Shown here piece after piece: positions 22,501-31,850 of a stretch of 64,000 nt of DNA. The stretch is from Bathynomus jamesi. Its lineage: Eukaryota > Arthropoda > Malacostraca > Isopoda > Cirolanidae. Within the stretch, counting starts at the first letter, position 1. Each line of letters begins with the position of its first letter. A program made the translations under genes and the position numbers. The notes beneath the pieces are model-generated. The model ran no database searches, had not been told where the DNA came from, and saw only the letters and a list, made by a program, of their open reading frames with translations. The stretch lies in assembly GCA_023014485.1 (NCBI GenBank), contig JAJOZX010000197.1, forward strand, positions 496,001 to 560,000. The letters run 5' to 3'.

Positions 22501-25500
22501 AAAGCCTTTTCAAAGGTGCTACTCTGCTCTTTGCAGCAACCAACCTGCAACTTACTTCCTCTTGCAATGTGCCTTTTATATAAATACAAGTTGCATAGGC
22601 TTCCTCACTTGCATCACAAAAGACGTGCAGCTCTAAATTGTCTGGACTATTGTTCAACTCTCCAAAGTACCATCTTGGGATTTCAATGTCTCCAAGATGT
22701 GCCAATTCTTTGAACCAATATTTCCACCTCACCACCATATGATCAGGTAACTCTTGGTCCCAACCACGTCCAATTTCCCAGAGGCTCTGAAACCAAATTT
22801 TTTGCTTTATCACAAATGGAGCCAGGAAATCAAGAGGATCAAACATCCTTGAATCCAAACTAAGAGCTGTACGTTTTGTCCACCCTGTCTTATTCTCAGC
22901 CAGCTCTACTAAAGATTTCCCATTGAAGGTAAACAAATCCTCTCCTTGCTGCCAAACAATGCCTAGCACTTTTGCGTCCATTGCCCACAACTCCTTAATA
23001 CCAGAATCCTCAATACTTTCTGCTGCATCAGCTGCTACACAGGACTGACTCATAAACTTTTATAATTGCGAATGATTGGTCTGCCACTTTCTAAGCTCCA
23101 TGCCAGCCTCCCTCATTATAGCTCTAGCCTCCATGAATATCTGTTTAGCCATTTCTGTATTATCCACGGAACACAGCAAATCATCAACATAAAAATTTTT
23201 CCTTATGTTTTCAATAGTGTTAGGATAGACCAGAATATTTCTTAAAATGGTACTGCATAGTAGCTGCCAACAGAAATGGACTAGAACTGAGGCCAAACAA
23301 CACTGACTTCATTCTATATGCTTGAACCTTAGGTTCATTTTCCAACAAGTCTTTCGTATCCACCCACAGATACCTTACTGCATCTCTGTCCTCTGGTTTA
23401 ACTTTATCTGCAAAAAGGCTTGCTTCAAATCTGCAGTCAATGCTACTCTACCAAACCTGAATCTCAGTAACAAGGAAAATAAATCTGCATTTAAATTTGG
23501 CCCAGCATCCAAACAGTCATTGAAGGACACACCACTTTTGTCCTTGGCTGAGCCATCAAAAACTACCCTCAGTTTGGTGGTAGTTTTGTCTCGTCGTACC
23601 ACTGCATGGTGTGGCAGATAATGTGCCTCCTGGCTCACCAGCTAACCTTGCACTCTTTCAGCATAGCCCTCCCTTACATATCTTAGGATGGCCTCATTGT
23701 ATTCAATTAACAACAACTCATTTTTTCTTAGCCTGTACAATGAAGTCTCCAACCTCCGATTAGCTAGCTGAAGGTTTGAACCGGGTTTGCAAGAATCCTT
23801 CCAAGGGAGGCCAACTTCATAGCAACCATCTCTAAACCCAATCCCTTTTTCAAATTGCTCTAAAACATCACTGTTCACTGTACTTGCCTGTTTGTCCTTT
23901 ATGCCAATGGATTCAAGTTCCCAAAACGCTTTCAAATGCCTTTCCAAACCATGCTGTTCTCCTCAATCTTAACAAAAAGAGCTTTAACCTCCATTTCATT
24001 CGAATAGCTACCATGTAGCATCCAGCCTAGCTTACTTTCAATAGCTACCGGGCCTCGAGATGTGCGGACAATATTACCAGTGATGAAGTCCCAATAATAG
24101 TCAGCTCCAATCAAAAAACGAATATCTTCTGCAGTGCTGGGCAAGTTCTGCACACCTTCCGCACCTCCGCACATTCGCACTGTGCGGAAGTACGGTGTGC
24201 GGTCACCTCGGTAAAAAGGTGCGGAGGTGTGGGTGCGGAAGGTGTGCGGATTGGTCCGCACACCCGTTCGTAATATAGTATTAGTATAAAATAAAATTAA
24301 ATGATATTGTATTCTAGTAATTTTCTGACCTCTCATAACAAAAAATGACTTTATTGTATTAAAACTTTATTTTCACAATTAAATATTAAATAAAAGTTTA
24401 TAAAAGTATTAATATATTAATGGAAACTTATATATTTCCTTGCGATAAAACTTTATATATGTAAATAGGGTGCTGGTGCGGGTGCGCCAGTGCGGAAGTG
24501 CGAAAACGCAAAGGTGTGCGGAAGTGCGGGTGCGGAAGAGGCTAAAGTGCGGGTGCAGAAGTGCTGGTGCGAACCTCCCATTTGGTGTGCGGTTGCCCAG
24601 CATTGATCTTCTATTCCTTCAAACTTATTATTGCCCAAATTAATTCCTTTAACTTGCAATTCTTGGACACATGCCATACCTAAACAAGTAGTGACTGGAG
24701 CACAAAGTTCATCAATCTCTACAGCGTGGACCTTGATAGTGGGACTTTGTGGTAACAAACCCTTAACCAGAACTTCTACCTTCTTAACTTTGGTTCGGTT
24801 TTGAACGGAACCCCCAAACCCAGAAATTCTTAAATTTTTCCTCTTAAGTTCTTTAAACTTCAATTTTCTGGAAATTCTGGTCTTAACAAAGCTACACTGG
24901 CTACCACTATCAAACAACACTCTTACAGTAGCTTCTCCATCAGTCCCAATTAATAAGGCTGCAGCTGTTTGCAATAATCCCCCTTTACTTTTACTCCCTT
25001 TCATAGCAGTAGCATGTGCCACTGATGTCTCTACTTCTGGGGTAGGCCTACTAGGAGTGTTTTCACACAATAATGGCTGATGCCTGCCATGACATTTTTT
25101 GCACAAAATTTTAAACTTACAAAACCTTGCTCTGTGACCTTTCAAAAAACATTTAAAACATGCTGTGGACTTAGTTACCCTGTCCTTTCTCTCCTCAAAA
25201 GGTAAAACCTCAGCCACCTCACATTTATATGACTTGTGGTTGCCTTCGCAAAATATGCATTCCTTGATTCCTTTAATTTATTCTCAGAGGATGCATGTAG
25301 AGCTGACACTGTACCTGGGCTATTCCTTTTTGTAGAAACCTTGGTGCTGTGCCTGCCTTTGTCCCCTTGTTTAACATCCCACTGTGCAAACTCAATTCCC
25401 TCTCGTCTTGCTAATTCTGTGCCTAAAAGACTTAACATCTGTTGAAGGGGGATGTACACATGTTCTGTACAGTGTCCCCTACTTAATTCAAGCAAAATCG

Positions 25501-28500
25501 AGCTAGGCAATTTAGACTCCAGTATAGTGACCAACATTATACCATACCTTTCCATTCCTACACCCAAGTTGTCCAGGGACCTAGTTCTAACTTCAAATTC
25601 ATCATATAACTGCCGTAACTCCTTGACGCGATTGGGATTATTAACAGGAGGTATAGCTAAAAGTTCACGGAGGTGGCTTTTAATTAAGATCTCTGGCTTA
25701 CCAAACCGTTTCTTTAATATATCCCAAGCCACATTATAATTAGCCTCTGTTAATGTTAATCCTGCTATTGTCTTTGCTGCCTCCCCTTCCAAGAGGGACT
25801 GCAAATAATTAAACTTCTCCACCGCACTTAACACTCGACTAGAATGAACTGCTGATTGAAAACTGTTTGCCGATCCTTGCCATTCCTGAATACTCCCAGA
25901 AAATGTTTTGAGTACAAGCCTCGGTAATTGAACTGCAGATCTGTTAACCTTAACTTCACAAACACCATTTGTTGAGTGTTGTGTTTCATTATTAGACCTG
26001 GTCTCTAACTGTACTGAGCTGCTAAACTCTTTTGCTCGGTGGCCTACTTTAATTATATCACCAATAATCACTTCAAAGTAAATTATGTTATTTTCTATTT
26101 CATCCTCTTCTATAAGAGCCTCAATTTTAACATTTACTTCACTTAGAGCAACCTTTTTAGTTTCTAATATGGAAAGCTGCGCAGTCACTAAGCTTAAATC
26201 CTCTTGCTCTATAGCAGAATATATAGTGGTAATGACCTTTGTAATTAGACCTTTGTAGGCGCTTCTCCTTTTTTTAAACTTGTTCAATTCAGCTGCACTC
26301 ATCTTCAATGCAAACAACAATTGGGCTCAATGCCAAATAAGCTGAATTGGCAAAAATACTTAACCAAACTGATCAAACGCAAATTTTGCTTTTTTCAAAT
26401 AAACTGAATTGCTGGGTGGGGTACTGACCAACCACCAGTATGGAATACCAAATTTTCCACCCAAGTAACTGGCGCACCGAAGTCTGCAACCTTCGCCTAC
26501 GAATAATAAACCAAAATTAACCAAACCGGTAAAAATGTAGGCCAAAAACAACGACAGACGAGTGGCCAAGTTTCGCAATTGGGACCTTAACTCAATTATG
26601 CTCAACCCGTCTAGGCCTAACTTGGGCTACAATTTGCACAATCAGAACTTTGCCGAAAATTAGTCACTGACTCAGTCTTGGGCTAGAATCCGGTTCTGAA
26701 GGACTATGTTATTATTATTAGTTTTCTTATTGGGTTCAAAATCCCAGCTGAGCCGTGAACGGCCAAGCTCTGAAGGGCCAGTTCAACCTACGGCCCAAGT
26801 TAAGCTAGAATTAAAAACTTATGGAGTTGGAGGTCCTATTAGGTCCTACCTCAGGGTTGCTGACTCGATGTGGACCTACCTTAGGCCTCAGTTGCATGAA
26901 TTTAAGATAAAAAACAAAAGGGGCACTATTTATGGTCTTCTTTCTAAACCTTGCAACAACAACACAACCTGCACTATTGCACGATGCAACAATCTTGTAT
27001 CTAAACAACCAAACTGAATTGCAAGAGAGCTCTCTATAAGACCACACCCTGTAAGTACGACGTTCCACAAACTAGTAGAAAGGACGCGCAGCGCCCCAAA
27101 ATGATGCCACCAGAGTGGCCAAACAATGATGCCACAAGAGCCCAAAAATGCTAGCTCTAAATTAAGTGAATTTTTCACTAACCTTACAATTATGAGATGG
27201 ATATATATACACCTTAACTTAATATATACAAGCAATGCTGCATCTATCAGCTTAGTTATCATATCGCCTTGGGACAACAATGGTTCTTCCTCTTCTAGAT
27301 TTTCTAACAATAAGAGCAATTTATAGTGACTTTAATACTTTAATTATTATTACTTTAATACCCTGCAATCTTTTCTGAGACTGAAGAAAATCATTTAGCA
27401 TTAGGATGAACAAAATCCTTATAAAGTGCCGCTTGTAGCTGAAGTACTAATAAAAACTCATTGTTCCATTATATAATACTTTCTCTCACAGATACCGAAA
27501 GATTTTGATAAATGTGTTTGGTTCTCTAAAGCAACGAGTGCTTTGGAAATGGGACCAAGATTCGATGCCAGATTTGCCCAAAAATGTAAAACTGGTCAAA
27601 TGGCTTCCCCAACGAGACATTTTAGGTCAGCTTAATTAATTAATTAATTAAAACCCTGAATTTTTGCTATCTGAATATCTTAGCTCATGACTGGGTACAT
27701 TTTGCAAAGAAATTTATATTTAGGTTTCTTTTAATTATGACAACTTAATTTTTCAAATTTTATTGATGAGTCCTGATTTACTGCGAATAAATATTTTGTA
27801 AGTATTTTACCAATAGTTGAATTAATCATTAAATTAATAAATACTTAAAAACTTGAATTTATGTATCAAACATTCACATAAATTACAATGACGGTGTACT
27901 GCGATAATTTCCGTTATGTTTACTTTGATTTACGAGTTGTACAATCTTTTTAACGGGTTCAGCTTACAAGAAGATGCTTATCTATAAGCAGTCTTATACA
28001 CACACAGGCCATCCCAAACTGAAATTGTTCATCACTCACGGAGGTCTTATGAGCACTCTAGAATCAACGTACAACGGCATCCCCATCATTGGTATGCCTG
28101 TATTTGGGGATCAGTTTTCTAACATGAAGGACGCGAAGACAGAGGGTTGGGGTAAATTAATGAATTGGAAAGATCTCGAAGAAAACACTTTCAGGAAACT
28201 GATTCTTGACACCATTAATGATAAAAGGTAAAAACAATAAGTCATCACCTATACAATTATCCACTCAAAATGGTTCAGTGCATTCTTTAAGAGTTACAGA
28301 TTCTTAGAAGGACATTTTGTGCATTCAATTTTTCTTTTAATTATTTAATTTGTAGCCTGAGGGAAGTTTCAAAGCGACGTTCAGCGTTGATGCGAGATAC
28401 ACCTATTCCTCCTGATCAGGAAGCAGCCTTTTGGGTCGAGTACGTCATAAGGCACAAAGGAGCACCCCACATAATGTCCCCTGTCAGGATGATGAGATGG

Positions 28501-28804
28501 TAAAATAATCACCTTAGTCTAATATTTAATATAAGCCTATATTAATTATTTTTAATATAGAATTAATAGTTGGTTGTTCCAAACTTGGATTATCATGACA
28601 GTTATGACCGATAAATTTTAAACAGTAATGGAACTGAAGCATATTATTTTTTCCAGGTATGAAGTTTATAACATAGACGTGTGGACTGTGATAAGCGGAA
28701 TTATTATTGGAACATTTTACTTACTTTTCCTATTCTTTAAATTGTTGCTCCGAACTTGCTGTGCTTTTTATAAAACGGGATCTGCTAAAACGAAACGGGA
28801 TTAG
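4539..28804 (+). CDS. UDP-glycosyltransferase, copy A (10 coding exons, 517 aa)
   Basis: Transfers sugar from a UDP-sugar to lipophilic acceptors; expected in the ER membrane with a luminal active site. Exons: 4539-4697, 6143-6415, 6727-6920, 11758-11853, 12394-12487, 12684-12775, 27492-27625, 28008-28227, 28356-28499, 28657-28804. All splice sites are GT-AG, phases join cleanly, total 1554 bp. Residues 1-22 look like a signal peptide. Exon 1 has the SKSHK histidine region and exon 5 LEWPPRPMM. Exons 7-8 form the UGT donor-site signature: WLPQRDILGHPK, FITHGG, then GMPVFGDQ. Exon 10 encodes one transmembrane helix and a short tail ending KTKRD, a KxKxx ER-retrieval pattern. Where copy B has STQES in the signature, copy A has STLES. 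A LINE fills the intron after exon 3 and nested BEL elements the one after exon 6, but no exon is broken. Length is normal for the family (about 510-530 aa). Confidence 0.93.
4862..5418 (-). mobile_element. mariner-like non-autonomous element (557 bp)
   Basis: The ends are inverted repeats starting CAGGGTGATYNGTTTGG, each flanked by TA (4860-4861 and 5419-5420), as in Tc1/mariner elements. On the - strand an open frame (5342-5061) encodes ANAQQRAKCVIWFAKFES and a helix-turn-helix-like stretch resembling the DUF4817-type N-terminus of arthropod mariner-like transposases. No DDE/D domain remains. The same insertion sits in copy B (39197-39760), so it predates the A/B duplication. It lies in the intron after coding exon 1. 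Confidence 0.8.
5525..5975 (+). mobile_element. LINE 3'-end fragment
   Basis: One open frame encodes KLYVVYNNIFRSLLRTPRF followed by RNFVFRFITRLGE, a pattern common in the region after the reverse transcriptase of arthropod non-LTR elements (a VAYNNxxRxLLxxPR block). It ends with a 3' UTR containing AATAAAG. The RT itself is missing, so this is a 5'-truncated dead copy. Homologous fragments are at 39866-40316 (same insertion in copy B) and 48325-49535. Clade not assigned. Confidence 0.7.
6921..7175 (+). pseudogene. LINE ORF1 C-terminus with esterase-like (SGNH) block
   Basis: The frame encodes SLFIKDGVHFNEIGNARLG. The DGVHFN part matches the D-x-x-H block that carries the catalytic Asp/His of SGNH/GDSL esterases, a domain known in ORF1 of CR1-clade LINEs. 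The N-terminal part, including the catalytic Ser block, is lost by 5' truncation. The stop codon overlaps the beginning of the ORF2 frame at about 7172. Confidence 0.6.
7172..10519 (+). pseudogene. LINE ORF2: endonuclease-reverse transcriptase, interrupted
   Basis: The N-terminal part has the apurinic-like endonuclease: NTRSIRNKLNEL, ITETWLN, GGGVLLYIR, VVYRPP, GDFNCP. The RT follows with KAPGPDAF, VNVTPIFKKGD, SQHGFR, YLDFKKAFDTVPH and the catalytic box as FADD at about 9707, then a C-terminal region ending at 10519. Three lesions are visible: an in-frame TAA at 7820-7822 where leucine is expected, a 1-bp frameshift just before the GVSQGSVLGP block (about 9090), and a hAT insertion after 9118. 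The two halves join in phase once the insertion and one target repeat are discounted. The element is therefore immobile now. Confidence 0.88.
9119..9639. mobile_element. hAT deletion derivative with ATTTAAATAC subterminal repeats (521 bp)
   Basis: Terminal inverted repeats CAGAGCTGGGCA are flanked by an 8-bp target duplication AGTGTTAG (9111-9118 and 9640-9647). Both ends carry arrays of GTATTTAAATAC-like repeats, probably transposase-binding sites. The interior (about 9310-9470) differs from its relative at 48721-49483 and contains an ATG (9446) that opens MASTSKF before joining the other end, which may be the start of the lost transposase. Confidence 0.88.
10789..11341. mobile_element. hAT-like MITE in the LINE 3' UTR (553 bp)
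   Basis: Ends are CAGTGGTGTAGTGCT and its inverse (one mismatch), flanked by ATGACAGT on both sides (10781-10788 and 11342-11349). An 8-bp duplication and CAGTGGYGTA-type ends fit hAT. The left part has tandem GGAACGGCGTTCC palindromes. A short open frame inside is not a convincing gene. Confidence 0.85.
12861..13439 (-). repeat. 3' LTR of the outer BEL
   Basis: In element orientation the LTR starts TGTTAGAAAATC and ends AATAACA. The last ~20 codons of pol, through VVPGRYDD, read into the LTR start. It differs from the partner LTR at 26707-27309 by several substitutions and small indels, so it is older than the nested pair. Confidence 0.88.
13382..13968 (-). pseudogene. Outer BEL integrase C-terminus
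   Basis: The frame (first Met at 13960) encodes EPLTPNYFLCGKRL and GEVVMIGDERPRQCWKLG, the DUF5641-type C-terminal domain of BEL/Pao integrases, ending VVPGRYDD inside the LTR. Its N-terminal continuation is at 21050 and beyond on the - strand; the nested element separates the two parts. Confidence 0.85.
13974..14569 (+). repeat. 5' LTR of the nested BEL
   Basis: Starts TGTTAGAAAATC and ends AATAACA, directly followed by a TGGTCCTTCAGAACC primer-binding site at 14570. The primer tRNA was not assigned. Compared with the 3' LTR it has one TA unit fewer in a TA run and retains a few bases lost near 20881-20890 there. Confidence 0.93.
14681..14908 (+). repeat. Tandem duplication, two 114-bp units, in the BEL leader
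   Basis: TTGAATTAAGGTCCCAGGG begins at 14681 and again at 14795, and the two units are almost identical. The outer BEL and the copy-B BEL have only one unit, so the duplication belongs to the nested element or its source. Confidence 0.85.
15088..15999 (+). pseudogene. Nested BEL gag (DUF1759-type), broken at its 3' end
   Basis: A likely start is the Met of MSAAELNKF at 15106. The middle has the Pao/BEL gag pattern: LPRLVLKTFSGS, then KFNYLQSLLEGEA, then WDILKKRFGKPE, matching the DUF1759 family. Compared with the outer copy, two bases are lost just before 15997, creating TAG where the outer copy continues ARREGIEFAQ. The rest of gag-pol resumes in another frame near 16010. Confidence 0.88.
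16097..20508 (+). pseudogene. Nested BEL pol: zinc knuckle, protease, RT, RNase H, integrase
   Basis: Segments in order: CCHC-like knuckles (CFKCFLKGHRARFC at about 16246), DUF1758 aspartic protease with LFDSGSQCNF (about 16490), RT with LRVVFDGSAKDK, ADVKQAFLRIKL and catalytic YVDDLL (about 17740), Pao-type RNase H with HIFCDTSEEAYA, and integrase with DVVGVDFAGP and the C-terminal DUF5641-type domain. Breaks compared with the outer copy: about 17840 (1 bp), 18136 (2 bp), TAG at 18524-18526, and about 19252 (1 bp). The second catalytic Asp of the integrase reads as Asn here (IISNNAKTF against IISDNAKTF in the outer copy). The product cannot be functional as read. Confidence 0.92.
20451..21044 (+). 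repeat. 3' LTR of the nested BEL
   Basis: Starts TGTTAGAAAATC inside the last pol codons (SRRGRTIVVP...DD, stop at 20508) and ends AATAACA next to target repeat AAACA. Nearly identical to 13974-14569. Confidence 0.93.
21050..25217 (-). pseudogene. Outer BEL pol (integrase to zinc knuckle), many breaks
   Basis: Read on the - strand from 25217: CCHC knuckles (CFKCFLKGHRARFC), protease LFDSGSQCSF, the hAT MITE (24132-24605), RT pieces with LRVVFDGSAKDK and YVDDLLCSV, RNase H with HVFCDASEEAYA, and integrase with DVVGVDFAGP, IISDNAKTF and ERAPWWGGFWERL, interrupted at 21049 by the nested element. Breaks include a 1-bp loss near 23950, a TAG near 23641, a 1-bp loss near 23395, and a TAG in the RNase H region at about 22400 that is shared with the nested copy. 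Inactive. Confidence 0.9.
24132..24605. mobile_element. hAT-like MITE with GTGCGG repeat arrays (474 bp)
   Basis: Ends CAGTGCTGGGCAA and CAATGCTGGGCAA (inverted) are flanked by ATCTTCTG/ATCTTCTA (8 bp, one mismatch; 24124-24131 and 24606-24613). Both subterminal regions are packed with GTGCGGAAG / GTGCGGGTGC units around an AT-rich core. It interrupts the protease region of the outer BEL pol. The terminal core GCTGGGCAA is close to that of the elements at 9119 and 48721. Confidence 0.85.
25175..26320 (-). pseudogene. Outer BEL gag (DUF1759-type)
   Basis: Likely start at the Met of MSAAELNKF near 26302. It encodes the same gag as the nested copy and continues through ARREGIEFAQWDVKQGD, where the nested copy is broken. 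One base is missing from a C run near 25271, compared with the copy-B element, which throws the zinc-knuckle region into the next frame. The last ~15 codons of this frame are therefore out of phase. Confidence 0.88.
26707..27309 (-). repeat. 5' LTR of the outer BEL
   Basis: In + orientation it starts TGTTATTATTATTAG and ends GATTTTCTAACA, followed by target repeat ATAAG. The adjacent primer-binding site is altered (begins TAG instead of TGG in element orientation). Confidence 0.88.
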
Positions 28805-29306
28805 TCCTGTTTTATCAGCTTTTAGACGGACTACCAAAGTGAAGATATTCACTCCACATTTTAGTTGACCCATTAAGGGCCAAAACTATTTTTTTTTTAT
28901 TTCTTGATAGATAATATTATCGGCTGTCTGTTTTGTTATTAAAGTACTGAAAATAATTTTATTTTGGTTTTTGTAAATATTCCTATTTTGATAATTGTCG
29001 AATACTCATTAGATTGTTATTCAGTGGTTGAAATTACTAAGTAAAGCTTTTTTTTTGTAATGTGTAATATATCCTAATGCGTACGGATGCTAATTTTCGC
29101 CACAAATCTGTTTCATTTTTACCTGTACAAATATGGCGGATTGATTCGACCGCTTTACTCGGTATTAAATAAGAACATGTCAAGTCTATTCTTATTTATG
29201 TCCTTGACTGTAATGCTCTTTGAAGTTTTAAAATTACTGACAGAAAATATTAGAAAATGCAAGGAAGGCGTACGAAGTATTCCTACTTACAATCATATGA
29301 AGAAAG
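28805..29306 (+). other. 3' UTR and flank of UGT copy A
   Basis: Non-coding. It matches 47477-47983 after copy B, including TTTTAGTTG(A/G)CCC and an ATTAAA hexamer at 28938-28943 that may serve as the poly(A) signal. Similarity to copy B stops at 29306 where a LINE begins, which marks the end of the duplicated unit or a later insertion. Confidence 0.6.
28938..28943 (+). terminator. Candidate poly(A) signal, UGT copy A
   Basis: ATTAAA, about 135 bases after the stop codon, in a stretch conserved with copy B (47616-47621). A common variant hexamer; the cleavage site is not visible. Confidence 0.4.
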
Positions 29307-30931
29307 CGAAGTTGAAGGGTGCGCTGCTCCCATGAAGTCCGCTCAGCCCCTCCTGAGGTGGGGCCACGATGGGGTTGCCACCCTTCTTTTCTCTTGCTCC
29401 TGCCATACGATTTGGTCCCCTATTGAATTTGTGAGGGCTGGTCTGGCAGAGGAGTACCCTGGCACTGTGGGTTGGTCGGGTATGTTGGCTAATAACACGT
29501 CCAAGTGTTTTTTAAAAGTATCTACTGGGACTGCACTTATATCTCTAAGGTACTGAGGCAAGGAGTTAAACAGGCGAGAACCCTGCCTAGAGATACTATT
29601 ATATTGAAGGGTTTGAATCCTTCTCAGACTGTTTGGTGGTAGGTGATATTTTTGACACATTCTGCCAGTTCTTGTTAAGGTGGGCACAATTGGTTCAGTA
29701 TTGGGGGCAACTAAAAGCCCTTCTAGAATTTTCCAGGTGTAGATTAGGATGTATCTCTCAAACTTTCTCTCTATGGAATAAAGGACAAAGTCTCTGAGCC
29801 TATCCCAGTAGTTTAATTTGTTTTTACTCATCTGTTGCACATCAGGTTGTTTAATATACGAGGTAAAGGTTCTTTGTAGGCCCTCAATTTTTTGCAATTC
29901 ATTCTGTTTGTGGGGAAAACATAATTGAGAGCAGTAGTCAATGCGTGGAAGAACAAGTGATTTCCACAGGGTAAGCATGGTCATGCTGTCCCTAGTTCTG
30001 AATGTCCTCAGTATATATCCTATTAGTTGTTTGCATGATGAGGTTACTTTGTCAGTGTGCCTGTTGAATATTGCACCTTCAGATAATATAATCCCTAGAT
30101 CCCTTACATGATCAGTTTGGACAATATCTTTTCCTGCGGGTCCAGTGTAGTTGAACTGTTCTTTCAGGTATTTATTTGGTCCATACTTAATCAGTTCAAA
30201 TTTGTCTTCATTGCAGGCCATATTGTTTGCATCTGCCCATGCATATATAGTTTGTAGATCTTTTTGTAGCTCTACACAGTCTTCTTTTTCTGTAATTGGT
30301 CTTAGTATTCTGGTATCATCTGCGAATGACAGGAGAGAGCTTCCTAGGTTACAGTTTATATTGTTTAGCATTATAATGAATAGAATTGGTCCAAGTACTG
30401 TGCCTTGCGGCACTCCACTAATCACTTCTTTTTCTTAGATCTTGCTCCATTTACAATTGTTATTTGTTTTCTGTCAGAGAGAAAGGCATGGATCCATTTT
30501 CCTAATTTTCCACAAATACCAAGTTCTTTTAGTTTATGGAATAATATACCATGGTCAACCTTGTCAAAAGCTTTTGCAAAGTCTAGATAGATGACATCAA
30601 CTTTGTGGTTTTCTCCCAAATATTGTAGGATTGTATTGCAATGGTCTAAAGTTCAGTAAGGCAGGATCTCTTTTGTCTGAAGCCATGTTGAAAGTCTTCT
30701 AAAAGATGTTCCTTTTCTATAAAACTGACAGTGTGCCTTTTCAGGACTTTCTCAAATATTTTGATAATATGGGACGTCAAGGATATGGATCTATAGTTCT
30801 TGACTTCCTTTCTTTTCCCTCCTTTGTAGATTGGGGTAATATTTGCTTGTTTCATGATTGGTGGTATTCTACTGGTGTCTAGTGAGGAACTCCACAGGAT
30901 TTTCAAAGGCAGAGCTTTGTTTGAGCTTTTG
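29307..30931 (-). mobile_element. 5'-truncated LINE, reverse transcriptase part, - strand
   Basis: On the - strand: ANITPIYKGG, HGFRQKRSCLT, VIYLDFAKAFDKVDH, ISGVPQGTVLGP and the catalytic box FADD (about 30333), then a CR1/Jockey-like C-terminal region with LYSIERKFERY and SRLFNSLPQYLRD, ending at 29343. There are frame breaks near 30420-30425 and near 30645. The endonuclease is absent. Its 5' side is cut at the Gypsy insertion point, and the sequence beyond the Gypsy is a different LINE, so truncation probably came first. Confidence 0.85.
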
Positions 30932-30936
30932 GGATA

Positions 30937-31459
30937 TGAGGTGACGTGTATGTATATATATGTATATAGTCTAAAAGTCACTAAAGAGTAAATATCACTA
31001 AATCTAAGCGGAATGGCAAGACGAAGCCATAAACAACCAACGGGCTGTTCGTATTGCTTCGGTCTGGCCTAGACATGTTTTTTCCTATCTGACCTAATCT
31101 TTGGTGCTGAGTAAAATTAGGTGATGAATCTAAGGTAACAAATCGGGTAGGAAGTTGTTCGTACTTAAGTATAGTTAGGGTTAATGTCTATAGCTTCTAA
31201 ATTGGTAATGTAAGAGAGAGTTAGGTAGGCTGTTGTGGGACACAGGAATAAAACGGTAGGCTTCAAGGAATACCTAATTCAACGCACCGGTAAGTGCTTT
31301 TGATTGTTTGCTAGAACCTAAGTAACCTAACTGGGGTGTCTACCCCACGCTATCACATTTGGCTTCAAGGAATACCTAATTCAACGCACCGGTAAGTGCT
31401 TTTGATTGTTTGCTAGAACCTAAGTAACCTAACTGGGGTGTCTACCCCACGCTATCACA
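30937..31459 (+). repeat. Gypsy 5' LTR with tandemly repeated 3' end
   Basis: A 421-base LTR (30937-31357) is followed by TTTGGC and then by a second copy of the last ~96 LTR bases (to 31459), before the primer-binding-like TTTGGCGACGACGATGGG. The 3' LTR (422 bp) has the end only once. The extra copy seems to have formed by recombination between the GGC of the primer site and the GGC in the LTR. Confidence 0.85.
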
Positions 31460-31479
31460 TTTGGCGACGACGATGGGAT

Positions 31480-31850
31480 TTGGCTCATTTGGTTAAATTT
31501 TGTTCATTGGGTTAAATTTGGCTCATTGGGTTAATTTGGCTTATTGGGTTAATTTGGCTTATTGGGTTCAAGTGGTTGTTTGGAAAATTGGATGCAGACT
31601 AGTGGGTCGTCCGATTTGGTTTTTTGTGTGGGGAAGCTACCGTACTATAGCGTAGGTCCCGCCGCCCTAATTCTAAAACTAATTCCTACTCAGCCCTAAC
31701 TCTAAAACTAATTCTTACTCAGCCCTAACTCTAATACAATTCACTATTCAGCCCTAACTCTAATAAAATTCACTATTCAGTAACTAGACCAAATTTAAAC
31801 CTAACCTAACCTACTTCACGTGAGTTGGTCTAATTCGGTTTTGCTCTAGC
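31480..31850 (+). repeat. Gypsy leader with short tandem repeats
   Basis: Contains repeats of TTGGCTYATTGGGTTAA (31480-31570) and of CAGCCCTAACTCTAAW...AATTC (about 31665-31780). No coding capacity. It lies between the LTR and gag. Confidence 0.7.

Larger units (their letters stand above)
12861..27309 (-). mobile_element. BEL/Pao LTR retrotransposon (outer element), - strand
   Basis: Both ends are LTRs (12861-13439 and 26707-27309) in reverse orientation, flanked by the 5-bp target duplication ATAAG (12856-12860 and 27310-27314). Between them, on the - strand, are BEL-type gag, protease, RT, RNase H and integrase remnants. The element is split by the nested BEL at 13974-21044 and carries a hAT MITE at 24132-24605. 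It sits in the intron after coding exon 6. Copy B has a BEL at the same position with the same ATAAG duplication, so this insertion predates the A/B duplication. Confidence 0.93.

Noticed and set aside
29087..29335. 82-residue + strand frame after UGT copy A
   Set aside because: Lies in the 3' flank and is disrupted by an indel and divergence in the copy B counterpart (about 47755-47985). No domain recognised.
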